From positions 128,938-192,937 of the forward strand of contig NZ_JBFBIK010000002.1 in NCBI RefSeq assembly GCF_040685555.1: DNA of 64,000 nucleotides, given 5' to 3'. The DNA comes from Sphaerisporangium sp040685555 (GTDB lineage Bacteria; Actinomycetota; Actinomycetes; Streptosporangiales; Streptosporangiaceae). The notes beneath the pieces are model-generated. The model saw only the letters and a list, made by a program, of their open reading frames with translations. It made no database searches and was not told the DNA's origin. The position numbers and the translations under genes are program-made. Position 1 is the first letter of the stretch; every line of letters begins with the position of its first letter. This document shows, one piece after another, positions 16,367-25,119 of this stretch.

Positions 16367-19009
16367 TCAGCTGGGGCGGCGGCGTGCGCTCGGGCGGGTT
16401 GCGCCGAGTAGGGCGGTGGTGAGGGCGGCCAGGAGGGGGAGGGTGATGAGGAGGGTCGCGAGGAAGAGCCAGGGGAGGCCGACCACCGGTCCCTCGTGCT
16501 GGGGAAGGGTCACCGGGACGCCGTCCGCGCCGTACGCCGTCGAGACCGCTTCTCGCGCGGACGCCGGCCAGGTCGCCGCGATCCCCGGCACAAGGCCCGC
16601 GAGCAGTCCACTGGCGACGCCGAGGGCGGCTATGACGAACGCCTGGCCTGCGACGACCGCGCGGCGTGATCCCGGGCTCGCGCCGACCTCCGCCAGGGTG
16701 GTCAGCTCCGGCCGGGCGTCGGTGGCGGCGAGACGGGTGGCCACGAACGTCGCGCCGAGCACCATGACGACCGCCGCCGCGGCGAGAAGCAGCATCATCC
16801 CGGTGTAGTCCTGCTCGAAGCCGCGCTCCACCCGGACGCCCACATGCGTGGTGATCGCCCCGATCCCGCCCGCGAGCCGGTCCTGGACGGCCCGGGACGG
16901 CCGGTATCGCGCCGGATCGACGAGCAGGAGACGGGACTCCACGCTGAGGTCGTGGCCCTCAAGTGCTTTCGGGGACATGACGACGCGCGCCCAGCCCTCA
17001 CCCGTAGCGCGGATGCCGACGGCCGGCAGCGTGAGGTCCTCGGTTCGCCCGCCGGAATACTGCGGCGTCAGGGAAAGCTGGATCTTGCCTTTGCGTACGT
17101 AGGCCGGGTTCAGCACCACCGCGCGACCTGCCTCAAGAGCCGCGATCGCGGAGGGATCGTCCCTTCCCAGAGCGAAGCGGAGCAGCGCGCGGTCGCCGAT
17201 CAGCACGCCGCCCATGCCGCTCAGGTCCGGGGAGATGATGGACGCCTCGTCCTCGTTCTCCGCACCGGGAGAGGAGATGGACGTCAGCATCAGGGCGCCG
17301 TTCCGGCTGGTCGGCAGGGCGACCTCGATCAGCGGGACGCCGGCGGGCAGCGTACGGCGAGCGGCGTCGCGTACCCGGTGCCAAGTTTCCTCGGGAACCT
17401 GGTCGCGGCTGATGATCGTGGCGCCAGGTGGAGCGGCGGGCCGGTAGTCGAGGGACGCCCTGCCGTAAAGGCTCGTCCCGGCGACGGTCAGAGCCGTGAC
17501 CAGCGCGGTCGCCGTCATGACGGCGGCGACGGCCGGAGCCGTGCGCCCGCGGTGACGGGCCGCGTCCCGTGCGGCGAACCTCAGCGGGAGCGGGAGCCGC
17601 CCCGCGAGGCGGCCGGCCCCGCCGACCAGCCACGGGATCACGGCGACCATGCCGAACTGGGTGAGCACGGCGGCGACGAACACCCATGTCACGCCGTGCC
17701 GGGGTGTCATCAGCGCGGCGGCGACGCCGCCCGCCAGGAGGACCAGGCCGAGCAGCGGCCATCCGACCCGATCACGCCTGCGCTCGCTCCGCCCCGCCAG
17801 CACCGCCACTATGTCGGTACGGCTCGCCTGCGCGGCCGGAGCGAGAGCGGCGGCCAGACCACTGGCCGTACCCAGGACGACGATCACCGCCACGGCCGCC
17901 CACGGCACGCTCAACGAGGTCATCACGCTTTCGAAGACCCTCTCGGCCCAGGGCATGACCGCCACGGCGACACCGATGCCCGCCACCGCGCCGGCGGTCG
18001 CGGCGCCCATCCCGAGCACCAGGCCGTCGGCGAGCACGACGGCTCGCAGCTGACCTGGCGTGCCGCCCTGGGCAGCGATCAGGGCCAGCTCCGCGCGCCT
18101 GCGGCGCAGCCCCACGGCGAAGGCCGGGCCGGCGAGGAGCACGACCTCCAGTACGAACATCAGGATCATGAGCGGCACTATGACCGGAAGGGCACCGCCG
18201 GAGCTCGTGCTCTCCGCGCCCATGGCGGGCGACTTGCCGGGTGGCGGGTCGGCGAGAACGGCCCGCGAGACCACGATCAGCCCGGACCCGTTCAGCCGCC
18301 GCACGTCCTTCCACGTCACCGGCCGGGGGGCGTCGACCAGCCAGGCTCGCTTATCGGTCGCCGCCGTGTTCGCCGCACGTGGAGGGATCACGCTGCCGGG
18401 CAGCGCCACCATCCGCGTGCCCGACGAGTCGGACGGCACGAGCACGACGCCGACGATCCGCATCGGCCGCCGCCGTCGGGTGACCAGCAGGGTTCCGCCC
18501 ATCCGGCCGCCCGCGTCGAGGATCTTCCGCGTGACGACGATCTCACCGGCCGCCTGCGGAAGCCGCCCGTCCAGGAGGCGATAGGCGTCTCGGGCCAGCG
18601 GATCTCTCAGGTCCAGCTCGCGCAACGTCCCCACGTCCCGCGTCTCCGGAGTCTCGTAGGCGGTCCTCTCCTCCCTGAGAGGAATGACCCTGCTCCCCCG
18701 CCCGAACAGGGCGCCGATCTCGACCGCCGTGAAGGGCCGTGGATGCTCGCCGGGCGACCACCCGTAGCCGTCGCCGGTCGGCTCCTGCGTGACCCCGCTC
18801 CAGGCATGGTCGCCCCACACCAGCGCGTCCGCGCTGCCGAGAGGGCGGGATGGACCGGACGCGCTGTCGTCGAGGGTGCTGAGAAGCGTCGCCAGGGCCG
18901 TGACGACGAGTACGGGGAGGCCGATCATCGCCAGGATCAGGGCGGCGCGTCCCGGGGACCTGGCGATGGTCCTCCGGGAGAGGCGTAACGCGGCTCCGGT
19001 GGTGCTCAT
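16367..19009 (-). CDS. FtsX/MacB-type ABC transporter permease
   Basis: Large 880-residue permease of the FtsX/MacB family. It has an N-terminal membrane segment (residues about 19-45), a large extracytoplasmic region, two FtsX-like blocks of three or four membrane helices each and a final helix pair near the C-terminus. Such permeases drive export or mechanotransmission with a partner ATPase. Its start overlaps the ATPase stop (ATGA), and padR comes first, giving a padR-ATPase-permease operon. Confidence 0.88.
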   Translation of the reverse strand: MSTTGAALRLSRRTIARSPGRAALILAMIGLPVLVVTALATLLSTLDDSASGPSRPLGSADALVWGDHAWSGVTQEPTGDGYGWSPGEHPRPFTAVEIGALFGRGSRVIPLREERTAYETPETRDVGTLRELDLRDPLARDAYRLLDGRLPQAAGEIVVTRKILDAGGRMGGTLLVTRRRRPMRIVGVVLVPSDSSGTRMVALPGSVIPPRAANTAATDKRAWLVDAPRPVTWKDVRRLNGSGLIVVSRAVLADPPPGKSPAMGAESTSSGGALPVIVPLMILMFVLEVVLLAGPAFAVGLRRRRAELALIAAQGGTPGQLRAVVLADGLVLGMGAATAGAVAGIGVAVAVMPWAERVFESVMTSLSVPWAAVAVIVVLGTASGLAAALAPAAQASRTDIVAVLAGRSERRRDRVGWPLLGLVLLAGGVAAALMTPRHGVTWVFVAAVLTQFGMVAVIPWLVGGAGRLAGRLPLPLRFAARDAARHRGRTAPAVAAVMTATALVTALTVAGTSLYGRASLDYRPAAPPGATIISRDQVPEETWHRVRDAARRTLPAGVPLIEVALPTSRNGALMLTSISSPGAENEDEASIISPDLSGMGGVLIGDRALLRFALGRDDPSAIAALEAGRAVVLNPAYVRKGKIQLSLTPQYSGGRTEDLTLPAVGIRATGEGWARVVMSPKALEGHDLSVESRLLLVDPARYRPSRAVQDRLAGGIGAITTHVGVRVERGFEQDYTGMMLLLAAAAVVMVLGATFVATRLAATDARPELTTLAEVGASPGSRRAVVAGQAFVIAALGVASGLLAGLVPGIAATWPASAREAVSTAYGADGVPVTLPQHEGPVVGLPWLFLATLLITLPLLAALTTALLGATRPSARRRPS

Positions 19010-19731
19010 CGGGTGGTCACCTGGGCTTCGGCGGAGTCGGCGATCTGGCCGTCGCGGAGGAAGATGACGCGGTCGGCCCAGGCGGCGTAGCGGGGCTCGT
19101 GGGTGACCAGGAGGACGGCGGCTCCGGAGTCGGCGCGGGCGCGCAGGGCCTGGATGACGTCGTCCCCGGTGGGCGTGTCCAGGGCGCCGGTGGGCTCGTC
19201 GGCCAGGAGCACGCGGCGCACGCCGACCATGGCGCGCGCGATCGCGACGCGCTGGCGCTGACCGCCGGAGATCTCGTCGGGGAAGCGGCCGGCGACCTCG
19301 GCGACGCCCATCTCGGCGAGCGCGTGTGACGCCTCGCCCCGGGCCTTGCCCGCGCGGACCCCGTCGAGCTCACGCGGGAGCATGACGTTCTCCACGGCCG
19401 TCAGCGAGGGGATCAGGTTGAGGTCCTGGAAGACGTACCCGACGTGACGGCGCCGCAGCTCGGCCAGCCGGCTGGGCGGAAGTGCCCCGACGTCGGTGCC
19501 CTCCACGACGACCCGTCCGGAGGTGGGCCGGTCGAGGCCGCCCGCGAGGTTGAGCAGCGTGGACTTGCCGGAGCCCGAGGGGCCCATGACGGCCACGAGC
19601 TCTCCGGCCGCGACCTGCAGGCTCACCCTCTTCAGTGCCTCGACGGCCGCCGCACCGGAACCGTGTACGCGCGACACCTCCACAAGGCTGATCACGGGAG
19701 CGTCCGCCGTTTCCACGGAAATATCAGTCAT
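19006..19731 (-). CDS. ABC transporter ATP-binding protein (MacB/LolD-like)
   Basis: A 241-residue ATPase with Walker A GPSGSGKST, Q-loop YVFQDLNLIPSLT, signature ISGGQRQRVAIARAM, Walker B VLLADEPTGALD and H-loop LVTHEPR. The LAD-EPTGALD form is typical of MacB/LolD exporters. The start ATG at 19731 has AGGAGTAGGA just upstream, overlapping the end of padR; longer in-frame extensions are antisense noise. It works with the permease at 16367-19009. Confidence 0.92.
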   Translation of the reverse strand: MTDISVETADAPVISLVEVSRVHGSGAAAVEALKRVSLQVAAGELVAVMGPSGSGKSTLLNLAGGLDRPTSGRVVVEGTDVGALPPSRLAELRRRHVGYVFQDLNLIPSLTAVENVMLPRELDGVRAGKARGEASHALAEMGVAEVAGRFPDEISGGQRQRVAIARAMVGVRRVLLADEPTGALDTPTGDDVIQALRARADSGAAVLLVTHEPRYAAWADRVIFLRDGQIADSAEAQVTTR

Positions 19732-19733
19732 TC

Positions 19734-20297
19734 CTACTCCTGGGACGAAGGCGCTGTGCGGGAGGGATGCGCCGGTGGAGACAGCGGGCCGGGGGAGGTC
19801 GCGGCAAGTACGGACTCGCAGTGGTCGAGCCAGCGTTGTTCGGCCTCGGCTTGGAAGATCATGGAGTCGAGCACCAGGCGCTGCGCGGTGCCCGCCTCGG
19901 CGCGTTTGGCGCGGGTCAGGCTCTGCAGGGTGCGCATGGTGGCGGTGCGCTGGGCCTGGACGACCTCGCGGACCTCGACGCCCGGCGCGGTGACCGCCAT
20001 GGCGAGCTTGATCACCAGTTCGTCGCGGGGCCGGTCGGCCTGGGCGATGGGGGTGCCGAACCATCGCGACAGCTCCGACCGGCCCTTGTCGGTGATGGCG
20101 TACACCACCCGGCCCTGCTCGTCCTGCTCCCCCGGGGCCACGAGGCCGTCGCGCTCCATGCGGGCAAGCGTCGTGTAGACCTGGCCGATGTTCAGCGGCC
20201 AGGTCGCCCCCGTGGACGCCTCGAACTCCACACGGAGCTGGTAGCCGTAGCGAGGTCCCTGTGTCAGCAGGGCGAGCAGTCCGTGGCGGATCGACAT
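19734..20297 (-). CDS. PadR-family transcriptional regulator
   Basis: A 187-residue PadR repressor. The N-terminal winged helix (MSIRHGLLALLTQGPRYGYQL, then WPLNIGQVYTTLARMERDGLV) is followed by a helical dimerisation tail, which ends in a low-complexity Pro/Ser stretch. It is the first gene of the exporter operon, stopping 2 bp before the ATPase start. Paired palindromes directly upstream of its start imply autoregulation, usually relieved when a drug-like ligand binds; the ligand is unknown. Confidence 0.92.
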   Translation of the reverse strand: MSIRHGLLALLTQGPRYGYQLRVEFEASTGATWPLNIGQVYTTLARMERDGLVAPGEQDEQGRVVYAITDKGRSELSRWFGTPIAQADRPRDELVIKLAMAVTAPGVEVREVVQAQRTATMRTLQSLTRAKRAEAGTAQRLVLDSMIFQAEAEQRWLDHCESVLAATSPGPLSPPAHPSRTAPSSQE

Positions 20298-20299
20298 GA

Positions 20300-20323
20300 A
20301 TACTCAGTATGCATACTCAGTAT
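20300..20323. promoter_or_regulatory. PadR operator: two tandem ATACTcAGTAT palindromes
   Basis: ATACTCAGTAT occurs at 20300-20310 and 20313-20323, each a perfect palindrome around a central base, spaced 13 bp apart. The nearer copy ends 3 bp from the padR start codon, so binding would cover the promoter or translation start. ATAC/GTAT-type half sites are usual for PadR-like regulators. Confidence 0.75.
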
Positions 20324-20350
20324 GCTCGTGACAACAGATCCCGCATATTC

Positions 20351-20380
20351 TGGACACCTTGCCGTTGCCAGCCTGATACT
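20351..20380 (+). promoter_or_regulatory. Promoter of a leaderless FHA-protein gene
   Basis: TGGACA (20351-20356) and GATACT (20375-20380) are separated by 18 bp, and the ATG at 20387 starts 7 bp after the -10. The transcript would thus begin at the start codon. A GGGAG lies too close to the ATG to act as a Shine-Dalgarno. Confidence 0.55.
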
Positions 20381-20386
20381 CGGGAG

Positions 20387-20926
20387 ATGAGCTCGACGCA
20401 CCCGCCTGTGCGCGCCTCCGACGGGGACCGTGATCGCGCGATCAGTGAGCTCCGCGATCATGCGCTCGAAGGACAGATCTCGCATGACACCTTTCTCGGA
20501 CGGGTCGATCGAGCGCTGCGTGCCCGCAGCCGCGTCGAGCTGACCGACCTCGTCTCCGATCTCCCGCCGAGCGGCAGATGGCGGCGGAGGCTGACCGACG
20601 CGGTGGCCTCGGTCTCCGACCTCACCACCCGCATCGAGAGCGCGTGGCGCCGCCCGCGCCTCCCCAGGCTCGCCCTGCCCGGCGACAGCCGTACGCGCTA
20701 CGTGGTGGGCCGGGGCTCCGACTGCGACCTGATCCTCACCGACCTCACGGTGTCACGCGTGCACGCCGAGCTGCGGCGCGACAGCGAGGCCTGGCTCCTG
20801 GTGGACCTCGGCTCGCTCAACGGCACGCGGCTGAACGGCTGGCGTCTGGTCGGCCCGGCCCACGTCCGCGCGGGCGACGAGATCTCCTTCGGCGAGTGCG
20901 CGTTCCTGGTGTCCCTCCCGCAGTAG
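20387..20926 (+). CDS. DUF1707 and FHA domain protein
   Basis: A 179-residue cytoplasmic protein. Residues 10-60 are DUF1707-like (RASDGDRDRAISELRDHALEG), and residues about 95-175 form an FHA phosphothreonine-binding domain: YVVGRGSDCDLIL, TVSRVHAELR and LVDLGSLNGTRLNG hold the Gly-Arg, Ser/His and Asn-Gly core residues. FHA proteins bind Ser/Thr-kinase substrates, so a signalling adaptor role is likely, but the partner kinase is not in the window. It is divergent from padR and probably leaderless. Confidence 0.88.
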   Translation: MSSTHPPVRASDGDRDRAISELRDHALEGQISHDTFLGRVDRALRARSRVELTDLVSDLPPSGRWRRRLTDAVASVSDLTTRIESAWRRPRLPRLALPGDSRTRYVVGRGSDCDLILTDLTVSRVHAELRRDSEAWLLVDLGSLNGTRLNGWRLVGPAHVRAGDEISFGECAFLVSLPQ

Positions 20927-21029
20927 ACGGTTCCGGCCGGACAAGATACGAACATTTCCGTATTGCCGTCTGGTCAGAGGTTCTCGATGATCGCGGCATG
21001 ATCCGGGCCATCTACCTCTGGAGGAACCC

Positions 21030-22598
21030 GTGCGGATGCCCCGACGACCGGCCGGACTGCTGACGGCAGTACTCCTCACCCTCACCGTGACGTGGGCGTC
21101 GGGGGCGAGCGTTCCCGCGAACGCCGCCGACCCCGCGCCCGGCGTCGCCGATCTCACCAAGGATCTCGACCAGATCCTCAATGCCTCGAACCTCGCCGTG
21201 GCCCGCTCTGGTGTGGTCGTCAAGAGCGCCGCCACGGGCGAGCAGCTCTACGCGCAGGACGCCGGGAAGGTCTTCCTCCCGGCCTCCAACACCAAGTTGC
21301 TCACCTCCGCCGCCGCCGTGGACACCCTGGGCCTCGACTACCGCTTCACCACGAGCGTGCTGAACTCGGGACGCCGCCTGGGCTCGACCCTGGCCGGGGA
21401 CCTCTACCTCAAGGGCACCGGCGACCCGACCATGCTCGCCGCCGACTACGACGCGCTCGCGGCCAAGGTCGCCGACTCCGGCGTCAAGCTGGTCACGGGC
21501 AAGCTGGTCGCCGACGACACCTGGTTCGACGACGTCCGGCTCGGCACCGACTGGGCGTGGGACGACGAGCCGTACTACTACGCGGGCCAGATCTCCGCGC
21601 TGACCGCCTCCCCCGACACCGACTACGACGCCGGCTCGGTGATCGTCTCGGTCGCTCCGGGCGCGTCGGCGGGCGCCGCCGCCAAGGTGACCACCACGCC
21701 GCCGACCGACTACATCACGATCGAGAACCACGCCACCACAGGCGCCGAGACCGACGTCGCCGTCAACCGCGTGCACGGCACCAACAAGGTCGTGATCACC
21801 GGCACGGTGGCGGACCAGTACGACGAGTGGGTCACGGTCGACGACCCGACGGGGTACGCAGCGTCCCTGTTCAGGAAGGCGCTCGCCAAGCACGGGGTAC
21901 GGGTGCTCGGCACGACCGGCCGGGGCGCGACGCCTGCGGCGGCCAAGAACGTGGCACAGCGCGACTCCATGCCGCTCAGCGAGCTGCTGGTGCCCTTCCT
22001 GAAGCTCAGCAACAACATGCACGCCGAGATCCTCACCAAGGCGATGGGCCGCAAGGTGTCCGGCCAGGGCACCTGGAGCGCCGGCCTGGCCGTGACGGTC
22101 GGGTTCGCCACCAAGAACGGCATCAAGAACGTACGGCTGCGCGACGGCTCCGGCCTTTCACGGCTCGACGGCGTGACCCCGGGCGAGCTCACGGCCTACC
22201 TCATCGCCCTGCGCTCCAAGCCGTGGTTCAAGACCTGGTACGACGCCCTGCCGATCGCGGGCAACTCCGACCGCTTCACCGGCGGAACGCTGCGCAGCCG
22301 CATGGCGGGCACCCCGGCGGCGAACAACGTGCACGCCAAGACCGGCTCGCTGACCAGCGTCACCGGGCTGTCGGGCTACGTGACCAGCGCCGACGGCGAG
22401 CCGCTGGTGTTCTCGATCCTGACCAACAACTACCTGACCGGCAACCCGAAGACGACCGTGGAGGACGCCATCGCGGTCCGGCTCGCCCAGTTCAAGCGGG
22501 ACACCCCCGTGGACGCCACCGCCCAGCTCAAGAACGCGACCCCCGCGGGCCCGGAGAGCGACCTCGAATGCTCCTGGCTCAAGCCCGTCCAGTGCTGA
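21030..22598 (+). CDS. dacB: D-alanyl-D-alanine carboxypeptidase/endopeptidase (PBP4 type, S13)
   Basis: An exported peptidoglycan-trimming enzyme of 522 residues. The signal peptide covers about residues 1-33 (cleavage after ANA). Active-site motifs of family S13 are all present: SNTK at residues 86-89, SNN (FLKLSNNMHAE) and KTGS (HAKTGSLTSVTG). The start is a GTG at 21030 with GGAGGA 5 bp upstream. It stands alone, followed by a terminator hairpin. Confidence 0.92.
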   Translation: MRMPRRPAGLLTAVLLTLTVTWASGASVPANAADPAPGVADLTKDLDQILNASNLAVARSGVVVKSAATGEQLYAQDAGKVFLPASNTKLLTSAAAVDTLGLDYRFTTSVLNSGRRLGSTLAGDLYLKGTGDPTMLAADYDALAAKVADSGVKLVTGKLVADDTWFDDVRLGTDWAWDDEPYYYAGQISALTASPDTDYDAGSVIVSVAPGASAGAAAKVTTTPPTDYITIENHATTGAETDVAVNRVHGTNKVVITGTVADQYDEWVTVDDPTGYAASLFRKALAKHGVRVLGTTGRGATPAAAKNVAQRDSMPLSELLVPFLKLSNNMHAEILTKAMGRKVSGQGTWSAGLAVTVGFATKNGIKNVRLRDGSGLSRLDGVTPGELTAYLIALRSKPWFKTWYDALPIAGNSDRFTGGTLRSRMAGTPAANNVHAKTGSLTSVTGLSGYVTSADGEPLVFSILTNNYLTGNPKTTVEDAIAVRLAQFKRDTPVDATAQLKNATPAGPESDLECSWLKPVQC

Positions 22599-22610
22599 CC
22601 CTCGCCTGAT

Positions 22611-22645
22611 CTCGGGCCCGGCCCCCGTAGGCGGCAGGGCCCGAG
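22611..22645 (+). terminator. Hairpin after dacB
   Basis: CTCGGGCC (22611-22618) pairs perfectly with GGCCCGAG (22638-22645), starting 13 bp past the dacB stop. The loop is GC-rich and there is no T-tract. Confidence 0.5.
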
Positions 22646-22768
22646 GACTCGGCCACTACGAACGCGTGGCCCTGACCGGCGTGCAGCCGCCGGTTGGGGC
22701 CGACGGGTACCCGACCGGTGAACTCGCCTGGGCCGGATACGGTAGCCCGCCGGTGGATACTGGTCCGG

Positions 22769-23248
22769 CTATGGCACGGGACGCCAGTCCGTCCATGGTC
22801 GGGGCCCCCGCGAACCCCTGATCGATGCCAGGCGCAGAACCACCTCGTCATGTCGAGCTGGGTTCTCCGCAGCCACCTGGGCGGCCATGCACGTCATACG
22901 GAACTCTCGGATGTCCCGGAGCGTCTCGAACCCGTCCCAGGTGGTGACGTCGTATCCGTAGGCGCGAACGAAGTCGGTGTACTCCTCGACCGAGATGCCC
23001 CCCAGCGTGAACGCCTTCACCGCCGTGGACACCAGATCCCATTCGGGGGGCCCGATCGAGCAACGCTCCAGGTCCAGCAGCACAATGTGGTCGTCGGCGG
23101 TCGAGACCACGTTGCCCACCCAGGCGTCGCCGTGGATCACACACGCAGGACGAGCGGGCGGCAGGCCTGCGTATCGCTCCATCAAGTGCTTCAGGTGGTC
23201 GCGCATCCATGCACGATCAGCGTCGGAGAGCGTGCGCGCGTGGTGCAT
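22769..23248 (-). pseudogene. Aminoglycoside phosphotransferase, N-terminal half lost
   Basis: A 159-codon frame carries only the C-terminal lobe of an APH-family kinase: HGDAWVGNVV (catalytic HGDxxxxN) and LLDLERC (metal-binding Asp), then IGPPEWDLVS. Complete homologues run to about 280-300 residues with an ATP-binding N-lobe, which is missing here. The coding similarity stops at about 23,245, where a truncated RiPP gene starts on the other strand. It could still be transcribed, but a kinase without its N-lobe should be inactive. Confidence 0.7.
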
Positions 23249-25118
23249 GCTCTACGAGCCGGAGGTGCACGCGTTCGGCGGTTCCGCAGCCATAGAGGTC
23301 GCTCATGAGCTGTTCCACCACGACAGCCGCAACATCCTCGACTACCTGGCACGGTCAGACACCGGCGCACCAGGCATGCCGGGCCTCGGGCGGCGTGAAC
23401 TGGCCATCCTGCTGGGCAGCGTGCTGATGCGCGGTGCGGGACAGGACTGGTACGAGCAGGGCGACGTGTGGGCGAGAGTCGCCCAGCACAGACCGGTCGC
23501 GCGTCCCGCGCCCCTGGCCGGACGTCTAAGTAGCCTGAGAGCCGCCGTGTACCGGCTCATGACCGTCGACGCGAGCCCGACGAGCGCTCTACTCGGCGGC
23601 GGGCCGCTGGCCGCTTTAGCCGACTGGTCCTCGTCGTTCGAGCGAGCAGGACAGCAACTCGCCGCCCTGGCACGGCGCGGGACGCTGGAACGGGGACTGC
23701 GAGCCGTCCTCACCCACCACATGATCTTCCATTGGAACCGCCTGGGACTGTCCTACGCGGAGCAAAGCACCCTGGCCACACTGGCGAAAGAGGTAGTCAT
23801 GGCAGAGCAGGACGGCACCGGATCCACACCAGATACCAGCACAGGCCGCACTACGGGCCGTGAGGCAAACACCGGGATGACCGAAGAGACCATCAGCAAC
23901 ACCACCGCCGAGCGCCTGCGCCACGCGCTGGCTGACCGACTGTGCGATCAGGGGACGGTGCGCACCGAGCGGGTCGAGGCGGCGCTGCGCGCCGTACCCC
24001 GCCACCTGTTCGTGCCCGCGGTGCCGCTGGAGGAGGCGTACGCCGACGACCCGGTCTACACGAAGGCGGACGGTGCCGGCGTGTCGATCAGCGCCGCCTC
24101 GCAGCCAACGATCGTGGCGATGATGCTCGAACAGCTCCAGGCCGAACCAGGTCAGCGGGTCCTGGAGATCGGCGCTGGTACGGGTTACAACGCGGGGTTG
24201 CTCGCACACATGGTCGGCAAAGACGGCCAGGTCACCACAATCGACGTGGACGACGACATCGTGGACGGTGCCCGATCGGGCCTTGCGGCTGCCGACTGCA
24301 AGAACGTGCGCGTCATTCTCGGTGACGGCGCACTTGGCTACGCGGACGGCGCACCCTATGACCGGGTGATCGCCACCGTCGGCGCGTGGGATCTGCCCCC
24401 GGCATGGCTGGAGCAGCTCGCGCCGGACGGGCGGCTGGTCGTGCCGCTGCGGTTGCGCGGTAGCGTTTCGCGCTCGATCGTGTTCGAGAGCGAAACGGGG
24501 CACTGGAGTAGCCGCTCAAGCCAGATGTGCACGTTCATGCCGCTGCGCGGGATCGCCGACGACGCCCGGCGGACCGTCCCGCTGACCCGAGACGGGACCG
24601 TCATCCTCCAAGTCCACCAAGAGCAGGCGGTGGACGCCGCAGCCCTCGCGGGCGTACTCGGCCACTCCCGCAGCGAGGCGTGGACGGGAGTGCTGTTCGG
24701 TGCGGCGGAGTCGTTCGAGTGGCTGGACCTGTGGCTGACCTGCACGATGGATAACGCCCTGAGCCGGATGCCCGTGCAACGCTCGGCCATCGACAACGGT
24801 CTGGTCAAACCCCAGTTCGGCTGGGGCGCCATGGCGGTCACCGACAAAGCCGACCTCGCCTACCTCACCATGCGCCCCGCCGAGCGCGCCGGTGGCACCG
24901 GACCGTTGTACGAAGTCGGGGTCATCGGCCATGGCCCCGGCAGCGAGGAACTGGCCGGCCGGGTTGTGAGTGAGATCCGTACCTGGGACCGGGACCACCG
25001 GTCACGGACCGTCCAATTTGAAATCCAGCCGGCCGACGCCGGTGAGCCGATCGAGCGGATTCCCAGCCAATTCGCCTTCCACACCCCGCGCAACCGGCTC
25101 CTCATCACCTGGCAGTGA
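23247..25118 (+). CDS. Truncated thiopeptide-type RiPP domain fused to FxLD-system methyltransferase
   Basis: From an ATG at 23247 the frame encodes 623 residues. The first 185 or so match the C-terminal part of the thiopeptide-type bacteriocin (SpaB_C/LanB-partner) domain: YEPEVHAFGGSAAIEVAHEL, HDSRNIL and HHMIFHWNRLG. About 100 residues normally preceding YEPE are absent. The rest is a protein-isoaspartate-O-methyltransferase-like domain of the FxLD lanthipeptide system, with SAM motif VLEIGAGTGYNAGLLA. The frame is open upstream to 22977, but that part is antisense to the APH fragment. The methyltransferase half looks complete. No FxLD precursor or LanB gene is present, so this is probably a remnant; the start is fortuitous or the gene is silent. 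Confidence 0.72.
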   Translation: MLYEPEVHAFGGSAAIEVAHELFHHDSRNILDYLARSDTGAPGMPGLGRRELAILLGSVLMRGAGQDWYEQGDVWARVAQHRPVARPAPLAGRLSSLRAAVYRLMTVDASPTSALLGGGPLAALADWSSSFERAGQQLAALARRGTLERGLRAVLTHHMIFHWNRLGLSYAEQSTLATLAKEVVMAEQDGTGSTPDTSTGRTTGREANTGMTEETISNTTAERLRHALADRLCDQGTVRTERVEAALRAVPRHLFVPAVPLEEAYADDPVYTKADGAGVSISAASQPTIVAMMLEQLQAEPGQRVLEIGAGTGYNAGLLAHMVGKDGQVTTIDVDDDIVDGARSGLAAADCKNVRVILGDGALGYADGAPYDRVIATVGAWDLPPAWLEQLAPDGRLVVPLRLRGSVSRSIVFESETGHWSSRSSQMCTFMPLRGIADDARRTVPLTRDGTVILQVHQEQAVDAAALAGVLGHSRSEAWTGVLFGAAESFEWLDLWLTCTMDNALSRMPVQRSAIDNGLVKPQFGWGAMAVTDKADLAYLTMRPAERAGGTGPLYEVGVIGHGPGSEELAGRVVSEIRTWDRDHRSRTVQFEIQPADAGEPIERIPSQFAFHTPRNRLLITWQ

Positions 25119-25119
25119 G

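Noticed and set aside
22599..22768. Possible FxLD precursor peptide upstream of the RiPP remnant
   Set aside because: No short frame with an FxLD motif and Cys/Ser/Thr-rich core was found on either strand here; only a terminator hairpin is visible.
22977..23246. N-terminal 90 codons of the long RiPP/methyltransferase frame
   Set aside because: This part is antisense to the kinase fragment (HGDAWVGNVV on the minus strand) and has no similarity to the RiPP domain; an accidental in-frame extension.
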